Notes: a model not told the origin generated them from the sequence alone. A stretch of 64,000 bases of DNA from Kaistella haifensis DSM 19056 (GCF_000735695.2 NZ_JASZ02000001.1:172215-236214), one strand, 5' to 3'; counted from the first letter of the stretch, positions 34,250 through 43,469 are shown. A program made the numbers and translations.

Positions 34250-35788
34250 TTATTTGTTTTCAGAAAGTCTTAAAATATCACCAAAAACGCCTCTCGCAGT
34301 AACTTTAGCACCGGCACCGGCTCCCATGATTACGATTGGATTTTCGCCGTAACTTTCGGTGTAAATTTCAAAAATAGAATCGGAGCCTTTCAGTTGCCCG
34401 AGTGCGGAGCTGACCCGAACGGATACCAATTTTACTTCCAACTCGCCTTTTTCTTTTTGTAAATCGCCGTGTAAATCGCCCACAAAACGCAATACATGAT
34501 TTTCCGCTTGTTGATTTTTAATTTTTTCGAAAACCTCATCTAATTCGCTCAACTTCTCCACAAACTCCTGACTGCCGCATTTCTGTAGGTTTTCTGGGAC
34601 TAAATTTTCAACATTTATATCAGAAAATTCATTAATCAAATCGAGTTCACGGGCAAGAATCAATAGTTTTCTGGCAACATCATTTCCGGACAAATCCTCG
34701 CGCGGATCGGGTTCGGTAAATCCTTTTTCCATTGCTTCTTTCAAAATGGTTGAAAATTTCTCATCGCGAACTGAGAAATTATTGAAAATGTAGCTTAACG
34801 AACCGGAGAAAACACCTTTAATTCTTGTAATATTTTCGCCAGACAGGTGTAAAAGTTTAATAGTATCAATAAGTGGCAAACCTGCGCCAACATTGGTTTC
34901 GTATAAATATTTTTTATTTTTTTTTGCTAAAACATGCCGGAAATTTCGATATTCAGAAATGGGAAGCGTGTTGAATATTTTGTTGGAAGAAACCAAATCG
35001 AAACCATTTTCAGCCAAAACAGGATAGTTTTTCACGAAATCTTTACTCGCAGTATTATCAACGACAATAAGATTTTCCAGCTGATTTTCATGAGAAAACG
35101 CTATTAAATTATTAATATTTGATGCTTTTTCTGAAAGCTGAATTTCATCATTCCAGTTATCTCCAAAACCATTTTTATTGAAAGCGATTTTTCTGGAGTT
35201 GGCTATAGCAATGATTTTCAGATCGATTTTTTTTCGATTTCGGATTTCTACTGAACTTTCCAGAACCTGATTAATTAAGGTTTTTCCAACATTCCCGTGA
35301 CCGATTATTGCAAGGTGTACCGTTTTAGGTTTTGAAAAAATTTCTGCTTCAATGATATTTTTCGCCTTTTCATCTTGGGAAGAAGTAACTACAATATTAA
35401 TTCGATTTTCGGCAGCAACTTGGTTCAAAATCAACGGAAAGATGTTATTGCGAGCCAATTCCGACATTATCTTATTGAAATCATTGGCGACAAAACCAAT
35501 TACGGATACATTATTAATGCTATAAATCTGGCTTACCTTTCCGGATTTTCTCTCTTTTTCAAATTCATTAATGAGACAACTTACCGCTTTTTCTGCATCA
35601 TTTTCATTAACCAAAACAGAGATTCCATTTTCGATCGCCTGTTGGGAAATCACTCCGACACTGATTCTAGCGTACGTAAGCGCTTTAAAAATTCGACCAT
35701 CTACGCCAACTTCTCCTAAGAAATTTTCGCCTTCAAACTTTATAATTGCACGGTTTTTTAAAACTTTTATTTCGTTTTTCTTTATCAT
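34250..35788 (-). CDS. ACT-domain homoserine dehydrogenase lacking a kinase domain
   Basis: The enzyme reduces aspartate semialdehyde to homoserine. Of 512 residues, about 1-150 are ACT-type regulatory modules like the C-terminal part of aspartokinase (GVDGRIFKALTYARISVGVI, ENGISVLVNENDAEKAVSCL, VIGFVANDFNKIMSELAR). Residues about 155-510 are the dehydrogenase: NAD(P) loop AIIGHGNVGKTL, YETNVGAGLPLIDTI, GVFSGSLSYIFNNF, EPDPREDLSGNDVARKLLIL and the C-terminal GAGAGAKVTARGVFGDI. It looks like an aspartokinase-HSD fusion whose kinase catalytic domain is gone. It lies between metX (4-nt gap) and metZ under a SAM riboswitch. Confidence 0.9.
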   Translation of the reverse strand: MIKKNEIKVLKNRAIIKFEGENFLGEVGVDGRIFKALTYARISVGVISQQAIENGISVLVNENDAEKAVSCLINEFEKERKSGKVSQIYSINNVSVIGFVANDFNKIMSELARNNIFPLILNQVAAENRINIVVTSSQDEKAKNIIEAEIFSKPKTVHLAIIGHGNVGKTLINQVLESSVEIRNRKKIDLKIIAIANSRKIAFNKNGFGDNWNDEIQLSEKASNINNLIAFSHENQLENLIVVDNTASKDFVKNYPVLAENGFDLVSSNKIFNTLPISEYRNFRHVLAKKNKKYLYETNVGAGLPLIDTIKLLHLSGENITRIKGVFSGSLSYIFNNFSVRDEKFSTILKEAMEKGFTEPDPREDLSGNDVARKLLILARELDLINEFSDINVENLVPENLQKCGSQEFVEKLSELDEVFEKIKNQQAENHVLRFVGDLHGDLQKEKGELEVKLVSVRVSSALGQLKGSDSIFEIYTESYGENPIVIMGAGAGAKVTARGVFGDILRLSENK

Positions 35789-35792
35789 TTTA

Positions 35793-36734
35793 TTATAATA
35801 TTTTTTCTAAAATTTTATTTAGTTGTTCATATTCCATCAAAAAGGCATCGTGGCCATGAATGGATTTTATTTCGTGATAGAAAGTGCTTGCCTTTGTTTT
35901 ATGAAGAACCTCAAAACATTTTTTCATTTCTGAAGCTGGGAAAAACAAGTCGGAATCTACCGAAACCAGATGCAATTCAGCTTTGATGTTTTTTAATTGT
36001 TCAGCATCTGCATTGATGGTCATTAGAAGCTGGTTCATCAAGCGATATGCTTTTAAAGTAAATCGTTGCGCTAAACTTTTACCATGGAAATTAAGCCAAT
36101 CATGAGATTTTCTTATTTGATGGGTTTCATCCCATTCATTTTTGAATCTTAGGTTTAAAGATTCCGGTGTTCGGTAGCACAACATCGCATGCATTCGGGC
36201 TTTTTCCAGTGGTTGTTCATTTGTATTGAGTAAAAATTGCTGAACCAAACATTGTGAATAAAGCCAATCGGAAGTTTTGAAATCGCAAGCAATCGGAATA
36301 AATCTTTCAGCCAAATCTTTCTTAATGGCGAGCATTTCCCAGCCAATTGCACCTCCTAAAGATCCACCAATCATGGCATAAAGCGTTGTTATCTTTAATG
36401 CAGATAACCCTTCGAGGAAAATTTTTGCAATATCTTTTGTTGTGAAATTCTCGTAATTATGAATAAAATGGCCATCAAATCCATTCCCTGGAATATTAAA
36501 ACATAGAACAGTAAATCTAGTGGTGTCGACTATTTTTTGATCACCCACCAAGGTTTTCCACCAACCATTTTCCCCCGAAACGTTAGAATTCCCGGTTAAT
36601 GCGTGATTGATAAGAATAATGGGAGCCGAAAAAAGTTCAGCGCCAAAAAATTGATACGAAAGATTCAGGTCAAGAATAATTTCTGACTGTAATTTAAATT
36701 GATAAAGAGTGATATGTTGTAGCGAATTTTCCAA
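35793..36734 (-). CDS. MetX-like homoserine O-acyltransferase (alpha/beta hydrolase)
   Basis: The 313-residue alpha/beta hydrolase has the MetX layout: LINHALTGNSNVSGENGWW (oxyanion region), FNIPGNGFDGHF, nucleophile elbow MIGGSLGGAIGWEML, acid in VSVDSDLFFPASEM and His in SIHGHDAFLMEYEQL. It is first in the methionine operon, directly behind the SAM riboswitch, so it probably makes the activated homoserine used by the MetZ-like enzyme. It is shorter than typical MetX (about 350-380), mostly in the lid region. Acetyl versus succinyl donor cannot be decided from the sequence. Confidence 0.9.
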   Translation of the reverse strand: MENSLQHITLYQFKLQSEIILDLNLSYQFFGAELFSAPIILINHALTGNSNVSGENGWWKTLVGDQKIVDTTRFTVLCFNIPGNGFDGHFIHNYENFTTKDIAKIFLEGLSALKITTLYAMIGGSLGGAIGWEMLAIKKDLAERFIPIACDFKTSDWLYSQCLVQQFLLNTNEQPLEKARMHAMLCYRTPESLNLRFKNEWDETHQIRKSHDWLNFHGKSLAQRFTLKAYRLMNQLLMTINADAEQLKNIKAELHLVSVDSDLFFPASEMKKCFEVLHKTKASTFYHEIKSIHGHDAFLMEYEQLNKILEKIL

Positions 36735-36788
36735 TTTTAAATAAAATAAAAATTGAAAATGCTACCAGAAAAAAGGTAAAAAAGTTTG

Positions 36789-36891
36789 TGTTATCTGTAC
36801 CCAAATTAGGGTTAGAATGTAGCACCTTCTCCGTTTCCGAAGGGTTGCCAAGGTATCATTGAGTCTAATCTCTCCACCTTTCTTGATAACA
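36789..36891 (-). promoter_or_regulatory. SAM-I (S-box) riboswitch of the methionine operon
   Basis: The minus-strand leader shows the S-box core. P1 is GTTATC (36890-36885) with GATAAC (36795-36790). Between them come AAGAAAGGTGGAGAGATTAGA, the ATGATACCTTGGCAACC element with the conserved GCAACC, a P3 stem (CCTTCGGAAACGGAGAAGG) and GGTGCTACATTCTAACCC before P1 closes. It binds SAM, and high SAM should lower expression. The expression platform is not obvious; a T6 tract (ACTTTTTT) follows P1 by about 8 nt, so a terminator form is possible. The riboswitch ends about 55 nt before the metX ATG. Confidence 0.93.
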
Positions 36892-36922
36892 TTTTCAATA
36901 TGTAAATGAACAAAATCTGAGG

Positions 36923-36930
36923 CAAATATA
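36923..36930 (-). promoter_or_regulatory. -7 promoter element of the methionine operon
   Basis: TATATTTG on the minus strand matches TAnnTTTG and lies about 32 nt upstream of riboswitch helix P1. The -33 element is weak. Confidence 0.55.
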
Positions 36931-36992
36931 AGTATTTATTTCAATTTGGAAAAAATAATATTTTCATAATTTCGCAGCTGAAATAAGATTTT

Positions 36993-39620
36993 ATGAATGC
37001 AGAGAAAGAGAGAATGCTTGATGAGAGCTGGAAAAAATGGGGACCTTATGTTAGCAATCGCCAATGGGGAACCGTTCGCGAAGATTATAGCTCCGATGGA
37101 AATGCCTGGGATTACACCAGTTATGAAAGTGCTTTAAGCAGGTCCTATCGATGGAATGAAGACGGAATTGCAGGAATCTGCGATCATCATCAAAAGCTTT
37201 GTTTTGCTTTTTCATTTTGGAATCGCAGAGATAAGATGGTCAAAGAACGCTTCTTTGGACTAAGTAATCACCAAGGAAACCACGGAGAAGACATCAAAGA
37301 AATTTTTTATTATTTGGATAATACACCAACCCATTCATACATGAAAATGGTGTATAAATATCCAATTAATGAATTCCCTTACGACCAATTGATCAACGAA
37401 AATGCACGTCGAAGCAAAAAAGAGCCTGAATTCGAAATCATTGACACGCAAATATTTAAAAATAGTGAATATTTTGATATTTTTATTGAATATGCAAAAG
37501 CTTCGCAAGATGATTTTCTGATTCGTGTAACAGCCGTTAATAGAAGCAATAAAAAAGCGTCGCTAGTTATATTGCCGACGCTATGGTTTCGCAATAATTG
37601 GAGTTGGGGATACGAACGTCCTCAGCCAAAACTAAAATCTTCGGTCAAAGGAATTATCGACATTGAACATCACAATAATTCCATGAAAAAGCTTTATGCT
37701 AAAGACAAAAATGCTACGTTATTCTGTGACAATGAAACGAATTCACCAAAACTTTTCAACACTCCAAGTGAAAACCAATATTTCAAAGATGGAATTAATG
37801 AATATTTGGTCAACGGAAAAGAATCGGCAATAAACCCGGAAAAAACAGGAACTAAAGCAAGTTTCTATGTTGACACTGAGCTAGAAGCTGGTGAAAGTCA
37901 AAGTTTCGATTTCCGGTTATCTGCTGCCGATTTAGAAGATGCATTCTTTGATTTCGATACGATTTTTAATTTAAGAAAAAAAGAAACCGAGGAATCCTAT
38001 CACGAAATTCAACACGAAATTGAAAATGAAGAAGAGAAAAATATACAGCGACAAGCTTTTGCAGGTTTGCTTTGGAACAAACAGTTCTATCATTACGATG
38101 TATCAAAATGGCTGAAAGGCGATCCAAAATATAAAGCAAACCGTAATTTCAACCAATTCGTACGAAATACGGAGTGGGAACATATGCAAAACAAAGATAT
38201 CATCTCGATGCCCGACAAATGGGAATATCCTTGGTTTGCGACTTGGGATTTGGCATTCCACTGTGTCCCCTTTGCGATATTGGATTCTGCATTTGCAAAA
38301 TGCCAGTTGAAACTTTTAACCAAAGAATGGTACATCCACCCAAATGGGCAACTTCCGGCCTACGAATGGGATTTCAGCGATGTGAATCCGCCCGTTCATG
38401 CTTGGTCAACTTTTAGAGTATTTAAAATTGATGAAAAGATCAATGGAAAACCCGATATCCCTTTTTTGGAAAGCGTTTTCCAAAAGCTTTTGCTGAATTT
38501 CACCTGGTGGGTGAACCGAAAAGATAAGAAGGGAAATAATGTTTTTGGTGGCGGATTTTTGGGTTTGGATAATATCGGCGCATTTGACCGAAATATGCAG
38601 TTTAAAAACGGTGATCATCTTGAGCAAGCTGACGGAACTAGTTGGATGGCGATGTTTGCACTTAATATGATGCGGATTTCTATGGAACTAGCGTTGTACA
38701 ATCCTGTGTATGAAGATATGGCCATCAAATTTTTTGAACATTATTTGTACATAGCTGCAGCTATGGAGAATCTCGGTGAAACCAGAAATGGTCTTTGGAA
38801 TGAAGAAGATGGATTTTTCTATGATGTGTTGCAACTAAATAATGGAGATTCTATTTCGTTGAAATTAAGAAGTATTGTAGGTTTAATTCCCATGTTTGCT
38901 GTAGAGATTATCGAACATGACATTTTGGAAAAACTACCCAACTTTACCAAAAGAATGCAATGGATTTTAAAAAACAAACCTGACCTCGCAAATCTGGTTT
39001 CTCACTGGGAGGTTGAAGGCAAAGGCGGGAAACATCTAATGAGTATTCTAAGAAAAACCCGACTCACTAGAATTCTAAATAGAATGGTGGATGAAAAAGA
39101 ATTTCTTTCCGATTACGGAATCCGGTCGATGTCGAAAATCTACGAAGAAAACCCATTCAAGTTTTCTGTTGACGGACAAGATTTCACTGTAAAATACACT
39201 CCCGCAGAAAGCGATAGCCGAATGTTTGGGGGAAATAGTAATTGGCGCGGCCCGATTTGGTTTCCTATCAATTTCCTAATCGTAGAAAGTCTACAGCGTT
39301 TCCACTACTATTATGGCGACAGTATGAAAATAGAATTCCCCACCAATAGTGGGGAAATGAAAGATTTATTGCATGTTTCCGAGAATTTAAGCAAAAGATT
39401 GTACTCTATTTTTGCTAAAAACGAAAACGGCGAAAGGGCCTTTAACGGTGGAAATTATATACTGAATCATGATGAACATTTCAAAGATTATATCATGTTT
39501 TATGAATATTTCAACGGCGATACGGGAATGGGAATAGGTGCATCACACCAAACCGGATGGACGGCGACCATCGCTAAACTCCTTCAACCAACCAATTCAG
39601 TAAAAGGTAAATTTTCTTAA
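36993..39620 (+). CDS. GH63/MGH1-like glycosidase
   Basis: The 875-residue protein has no signal peptide, so it is probably cytoplasmic. The N-terminal beta domain (about 1-330) includes WGTVREDYSSDGNAWDYTSY. An (alpha/alpha)6 barrel follows (about 380-870) with MPDKWEYPWFATWDLAFHCV, HAWSTFRVFKIDEK, FGGGFLGLDNIGAFDRN, GTSWMAMFALNMM, GNSNWRGPIWFPINFL and HQTGWTATIAKLLQ. This matches bacterial GH63-related glucosidases (mannosylglycerate hydrolase MGH1-like). The exact substrate is unknown. It is divergent from the methionine operon and monocistronic. A near -7 box (TAATTTCG, 36967-36974) precedes it. Confidence 0.88.
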   Translation: MNAEKERMLDESWKKWGPYVSNRQWGTVREDYSSDGNAWDYTSYESALSRSYRWNEDGIAGICDHHQKLCFAFSFWNRRDKMVKERFFGLSNHQGNHGEDIKEIFYYLDNTPTHSYMKMVYKYPINEFPYDQLINENARRSKKEPEFEIIDTQIFKNSEYFDIFIEYAKASQDDFLIRVTAVNRSNKKASLVILPTLWFRNNWSWGYERPQPKLKSSVKGIIDIEHHNNSMKKLYAKDKNATLFCDNETNSPKLFNTPSENQYFKDGINEYLVNGKESAINPEKTGTKASFYVDTELEAGESQSFDFRLSAADLEDAFFDFDTIFNLRKKETEESYHEIQHEIENEEEKNIQRQAFAGLLWNKQFYHYDVSKWLKGDPKYKANRNFNQFVRNTEWEHMQNKDIISMPDKWEYPWFATWDLAFHCVPFAILDSAFAKCQLKLLTKEWYIHPNGQLPAYEWDFSDVNPPVHAWSTFRVFKIDEKINGKPDIPFLESVFQKLLLNFTWWVNRKDKKGNNVFGGGFLGLDNIGAFDRNMQFKNGDHLEQADGTSWMAMFALNMMRISMELALYNPVYEDMAIKFFEHYLYIAAAMENLGETRNGLWNEEDGFFYDVLQLNNGDSISLKLRSIVGLIPMFAVEIIEHDILEKLPNFTKRMQWILKNKPDLANLVSHWEVEGKGGKHLMSILRKTRLTRILNRMVDEKEFLSDYGIRSMSKIYEENPFKFSVDGQDFTVKYTPAESDSRMFGGNSNWRGPIWFPINFLIVESLQRFHYYYGDSMKIEFPTNSGEMKDLLHVSENLSKRLYSIFAKNENGERAFNGGNYILNHDEHFKDYIMFYEYFNGDTGMGIGASHQTGWTATIAKLLQPTNSVKGKFS

Positions 39621-39624
39621 AAAA

Positions 39625-40047
39625 TTAATTCACCAGATTTCCATTTACATAAACTTCGTAGCCAATCGCTACATTAGGTTCAAGTGTTTTGGAAACCGAG
39701 CAATATTTGTCAAAAGAAAGTTCAGCTGATTTTAAAGCTTTTTTAGGATCTATATTTCCCTCAAGGAAAAATTTCACTAGAATTGATTTGAATGGTTTCG
39801 CCTCATCTACTTGAACGCGCTCCCCTTCAACTTCAGCTGAAAATCCGGTAATTTCTTGCCGTTGTTTTTTTAAGATAGAAACAATGTCGATACCGCTGCA
39901 ACCTGCAACTGCCATGAGGATAGATTCCATCGGAGAAACCCCTTTTGCGCCAGGTTGTGAGGTATTATCAAGCAAGATTTTGTTACCAGATTGGTTGGTA
40001 CATTCAAATAAATAGTCGCCGTTGATTCTATTGAGCGTAATTTTCAT
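39625..40047 (-). CDS. OsmC family peroxiredoxin-like protein
   Basis: OsmC/Ohr proteins reduce organic hydroperoxides with two Cys. The 140-residue protein has the first Cys in ILMAVAGCSGIDIVSILKKQR and the second in LSFDKYCSVSKTLEPN, in the YhfA/OsmC arrangement, where the second site often has YC-V. It could be a thiol peroxidase of the general OsmC class rather than Ohr. It is convergent with the glycosidase gene (4-nt gap). TAGATTTG (40088-40095, minus strand) is a plausible -7 box. Confidence 0.88.
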   Translation of the reverse strand: MKITLNRINGDYLFECTNQSGNKILLDNTSQPGAKGVSPMESILMAVAGCSGIDIVSILKKQRQEITGFSAEVEGERVQVDEAKPFKSILVKFFLEGNIDPKKALKSAELSFDKYCSVSKTLEPNVAIGYEVYVNGNLVN

Positions 40048-40116
40048 TTCTAAGTATTAAATTAAGATTGGAAAGATTATTGATGTACAAATCTACAAAA
40101 TCCACATTGTATTGTG

Positions 40117-40146
40117 AACGAAATATACCTACTAAAAAATTTCGTT
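40117..40146. promoter_or_regulatory. 8-bp inverted repeat between OsmC and GNAT genes
   Basis: AACGAAAT (40117-40124) and ATTTCGTT (40139-40146) are perfect inverted arms separated by 14 nt. They lie in the divergent space between osmC-like and GNAT genes and could be an operator or a weak hairpin. Confidence 0.35.
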
Positions 40147-40172
40147 ATGTTTAAATTATTAAAATAAAAATT

Positions 40173-40463
40173 ATGAAATACGAAAATCATCAAACCGGAA
40201 ACGGCGGCGTAATAACCCTGAATAATGACGAGGAAGAAATTGGCAGATTAACCTACACCATTTTTCCCGATGAAAATAAACTTACCATTTCTTTTGTTTT
40301 GGTACATCCGAAATTTGAAGGCCGAGGTATGGGAAAATTTTTAGTAGAAGAGGGAATAAAATTCGCAAGAGATAACAACTGGAAAATTTATCCGCATTGT
40401 TCGTACGCAAGATCTGTAATGAACAGAATGACCGATGTAGAAGATATTTTACTGGAGCGATAA
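40173..40463 (+). CDS. small GNAT-type N-acetyltransferase (YjdJ-like)
   Basis: The 96-residue protein has a minimal GNAT fold: strand LTISFVLVHPKFEGRGMGKF with the acetyl-CoA pyrophosphate loop (RGMGK), a following helix (LVEEGIKFARDNNWK) and YPHCSYARSVM at the C-terminus. This is the short GCN5-like acetyltransferase family (DUF4287/YjdJ type). The substrate is unknown. A bidirectional terminator follows the stop. Confidence 0.85.
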   Translation: MKYENHQTGNGGVITLNNDEEEIGRLTYTIFPDENKLTISFVLVHPKFEGRGMGKFLVEEGIKFARDNNWKIYPHCSYARSVMNRMTDVEDILLER

Positions 40464-40465
40464 AA

Positions 40466-40496
40466 GAAAAACCTCAAAGCTTTCTTTGAGGTTTTC
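40466..40496. terminator. bidirectional terminator between GNAT and yebC genes
   Basis: AAAACCTCAAAG and CTTTGAGGTTTT pair perfectly around a 4-nt loop, with A-rich and T-rich flanks serving both convergent genes. Confidence 0.85.
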
Positions 40497-40508
40497 TTAT
40501 GGTTTGAG

Positions 40509-41249
40509 TTAAATTTTTTCTAATAATTCATCGGTGATTTCCATGTTGTGATAAACATTTTGTACATCATCATCTTCCTCGAAGCGATCAAGCATTTTCA
40601 TATTTGCTTTAAATTGCTCCTCGTTCACTTCTTTGGTATTATTGGCAATTCGTTGCAATTCTGCACTTTTTACTTCAATTCCAAGTTCATCTAGTTTGTG
40701 AGAAAGAGTACCAAAATCTTCGAACGCAGTTGTAATCATTACTTCTTGATCATCACTATCGATATCTTCTGCGCCACTGTCGATCATCTCCATTTCAAAA
40801 TCATCCCAATCCATTTTTATGCTGGCTTTTTCGATTGAAAAAATGCCTTTTCTGTCAAAAATAAATGCAAGTTCACCGTTCTTACCTAAATTTCCGTCGA
40901 ATTTATTAAAAATGGCTCTCACATTCGCGACGGTTCGGGTAGGATTATTGGTTGTACACTCCACGAAAAATGCAACACCGCCTTGCCCATAACCTTCGTA
41001 GGTAATCTCGTCATAATGTTCAGCATCAGCTCCGGAAGCTTTTTTAATGGCTCTTTCAACGTTATCTTTTGGCATATTTGCACCCTTAGCATTCTGAATG
41101 CATCTTCTTAAGGCAGGATTAGATTCAGGATCAGAACCACCCGCTTTTACCGCAATAGCTATGTCTTTGCCAATTTTAGAAAATGTTTTGGCCATCTTGT
41201 CCCATCTGGCCATTTTTGAGGCTTTTCTATATTCGAATGCGCGTCCCAT
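40509..41249 (-). CDS. YebC/PmpR (TACO1) family protein
   Basis: The 246-residue protein begins MGRAFEYRKASKMARWDKMA, then KTFSKIGKDIAIAVKAGGSD, NPALRRCIQNAKGANMPKDN and YEGYGQGGVAFFVECTTNNP, the hallmark of the YebC family. Members were long described as transcription regulators; recent work links YebC to easing ribosome stalling at proline stretches. This sequence does not decide between the two. TATTTTTG (41272-41279, minus strand) followed by GCACAC is its likely -7 box, with a leader of about 20 nt. Confidence 0.95.
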   Translation of the reverse strand: MGRAFEYRKASKMARWDKMAKTFSKIGKDIAIAVKAGGSDPESNPALRRCIQNAKGANMPKDNVERAIKKASGADAEHYDEITYEGYGQGGVAFFVECTTNNPTRTVANVRAIFNKFDGNLGKNGELAFIFDRKGIFSIEKASIKMDWDDFEMEMIDSGAEDIDSDDQEVMITTAFEDFGTLSHKLDELGIEVKSAELQRIANNTKEVNEEQFKANMKMLDRFEEDDDVQNVYHNMEITDELLEKI

Positions 41250-41291
41250 GTTTCAATAAATTTTGTGTGTGCAAAAATAATGAATTTCTAT

Positions 41292-41320
41292 CAAAAAAAC
41301 GCTCTTCTTTCGAAGAGCGT
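41292..41320 (-). terminator. intrinsic terminator of the OmpA-family gene
   Basis: ACGCTCTTC (41299-41307) pairs with GAAGAGCGT (41312-41320) across TTTC. Seven T follow on the minus strand. It lies 23 nt after the ompA stop. Confidence 0.85.
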
Positions 41321-41342
41321 CTATAAATATTACTTAAAAAGA

Positions 41343-42812
41343 TTATTTTTTCTTTTTAACTACTTTCTTTTTTACCACTGGTAAATCAGATTTTTGCATC
41401 GCTTCCCAAGCGTCAGCATCAGCAGCTATAATTACTACTTTACGATCCTTCATTCTCTCTTCGTTAGAAGCTGTTTCAGGAACTTCTGCTTTTTGCTCAC
41501 CTACACCGATAGATTTAAGTTGGTTTTGGTTAACTCCTCTAGCTTCTAGTGCACCTACTACAGCTGCAGCTCTTTTTCTAGATAGTGTTAAGTTGTAAGC
41601 TTCAGAACCTTTTTTATCAGTTTGTCCTTCTACGATAAATTTACCACCGTTTGAAGATTTAATGATTTCTGCAGCTTGATCAAGTTTAGAGTTAGATTCA
41701 GGTCTGATCGTCGCTTTATTGAAATCAAATAGAATACCTACTAATGCACCTGTAGCTTCTTCAGCGTAAGCAGAGGCTGGCTTAGGACATCCGTTGTATT
41801 GAGCAAGACCTGGAACTGTAGGACAAGCATCATCTTTGTCTAATACTCCGTCTCCGTCAGTATCTGGCCAAGGACATCCGTTGTTTTCCGCTGGACCTGC
41901 AACTTCTGGACAAGCATCATCTTTATCAACTACACCATCGCCGTCCGTATCTGGCCAAGGACATCCGTTGTTTTCAACTGGACCTGCAACATCTGGACAT
42001 TGATCGTCTTTATCTGGAACTCCGTCTCCGTCAGTATCAGGACAACCTTGGAACTGAGCTAAACCTGGAGTATCTGGACATAAATCGTCTTTATCTAGGA
42101 TACCATCTTTATCTCTATCTGTGTTACCAAATCTGAATAATAAAGATGCAGAAGCTTGCCAGAAGTTAGCAAGACCTGAATCATCGATAGGTGTAGATAC
42201 ATAATCTCCTTGAACACCTAAACCAAAGTTTTTAGTGATCCAGAAGTTAGATCCTAAACCAGCATTAACTGCAAAATGATCTTTTCTTCTTTGTGTATAT
42301 GGCTCATTGTTAGAGAAACCTGCATACGAAGTGTTGTGATAAGCGTCATAAACAGGGAAAGTTACTCCTGAATAATCGTGTCTTAGATAGTTAGCCCCTA
42401 CTCTTAAATATGGATCAAACCAAGACTCTTCATTCCAAAGGCCATTAAATTTAAATTGAAGACCTAAACCTGTCATTAGGAAAAATTCTTTTCCCATACC
42501 GATTCTCTTGTTGTCTACATTTCCTACTGAAGTTTGCCAGTCAAGAACTAAATATTTATTTAAGTTTCTTGCTACTGTTAATTTAGATAACGGAGGAGTA
42601 ATTGTAAAATTATTGATATTGTACAATCTGTTCGCATCGTCACCACCAAAAGCAGTTCCAAGTGTAGTACCTAAGTCACCTGCTCCGACAGCAACATGAT
42701 TTACTCCGTGAGCACCAACACCGATTAACCACGGGTTGCTAGTGGTCTGAGCGAAAACAGTAGAGGCAACAGTAAGTGCCAATGCTGAAATTCCTAATTT
42801 TAGATTTTTCAT
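41343..42812 (-). CDS. OmpA-family porin with thrombospondin type-3 repeats
   Basis: This 489-residue outer-membrane protein anchors the envelope to peptidoglycan. Signal peptide MKNLKLGISALALTVASTVFAQ; an eight-strand barrel (about 23-235); four calcium-type TSP3 repeats (about 235-345) built on DTDGDGVxDKDDxCPxVAGP; an OmpA C-terminal domain (about 355-470) with FDFNKATIRPESNSKLDQAA and LSRKRAAAVVGALEARGV for diaminopimelate binding; and a Lys-rich tail (KKKVVKKKK). The TSP3 segment gives near-identical 87-bp DNA repeats near 41857-42040. It is probably very abundant. A TTTG-N20-TTATTTTG promoter-like sequence lies about 30-60 nt upstream. Confidence 0.94.
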   Translation of the reverse strand: MKNLKLGISALALTVASTVFAQTTSNPWLIGVGAHGVNHVAVGAGDLGTTLGTAFGGDDANRLYNINNFTITPPLSKLTVARNLNKYLVLDWQTSVGNVDNKRIGMGKEFFLMTGLGLQFKFNGLWNEESWFDPYLRVGANYLRHDYSGVTFPVYDAYHNTSYAGFSNNEPYTQRRKDHFAVNAGLGSNFWITKNFGLGVQGDYVSTPIDDSGLANFWQASASLLFRFGNTDRDKDGILDKDDLCPDTPGLAQFQGCPDTDGDGVPDKDDQCPDVAGPVENNGCPWPDTDGDGVVDKDDACPEVAGPAENNGCPWPDTDGDGVLDKDDACPTVPGLAQYNGCPKPASAYAEEATGALVGILFDFNKATIRPESNSKLDQAAEIIKSSNGGKFIVEGQTDKKGSEAYNLTLSRKRAAAVVGALEARGVNQNQLKSIGVGEQKAEVPETASNEERMKDRKVVIIAADADAWEAMQKSDLPVVKKKVVKKKK

Positions 42813-42889
42813 AGAATTAAATGATTAAATAATTGATAATGCAAAATAAATATAAATTTTCTTTATAAACAAAGATTTTAATTGTTTTT

Positions 42890-43348
42890 TTAACTTTTCT
42901 TTAATATTCGGTCAAGATTTCTTTTGTTTTCTCTATCTTTTATAGATTCCCTTTTATCAAAGAGTTTTTTCCCTTTTCCAAGTGCAATAAGAATCTTAGC
43001 TTTGCCCTTATCATTAATATATAATTTTAAAGGGATAATAGTATTTCCTACATCTTTAAGTTTTTTTTCAAACTTCTGCAACTCTCTTTTGTGCAACAGC
43101 AATTTCCGTTCCCTTTTTGTTTTGTGATTATAAAAAGTTCCAAATTTATACTCATCAATCATCATATTAATGATATATAATTCCCCGTCAATAAATTGAC
43201 AAAACGCTTCGGTGATGCTCGCCTTTGAAGATCGCAACGATTTGATCTCAGTCCCCGTAAGCACCATTCCAGCCTCGATTTCTTCAAGTATCTCATACTC
43301 GAATCTCGCTCGTTTATTTAAAATATTAATTGATTTTTCTATCTTCAT
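42890..43348 (-). CDS. smpB: SsrA-binding protein SmpB
   Basis: SmpB delivers tmRNA to stalled ribosomes for trans-translation. The 152-residue protein has NKRARFEYEILEEIEAGMVL, GTEIKSLRSSKASITEAFCQ, INMMIDEYKFGTFYNHKTKR and the basic C-terminal tail KGKKLFDKRESIKDRENKRN, which forms a helix in the mRNA channel. The ssrA gene is not in the window. Confidence 0.97.
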   Translation of the reverse strand: MKIEKSINILNKRARFEYEILEEIEAGMVLTGTEIKSLRSSKASITEAFCQFIDGELYIINMMIDEYKFGTFYNHKTKRERKLLLHKRELQKFEKKLKDVGNTIIPLKLYINDKGKAKILIALGKGKKLFDKRESIKDRENKRNLDRILKKS

Positions 43349-43469
43349 TGAACATCAAATTTGGTGTTTCAAAAAAAAATTAATTTTTTTTTAACATTAA
43401 CAAAATTTTATCATAATGTATAATTATCTGCTACCAATAATTATAACCAACGAATCTTGTAAATGGTAA

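Noticed and set aside
41857..42040. Near-identical 87-bp DNA repeats
   Set aside because: They encode thrombospondin type-3 repeats of the OmpA-family protein, so the similarity is explained by protein structure and not by a mobile or CRISPR-like array.
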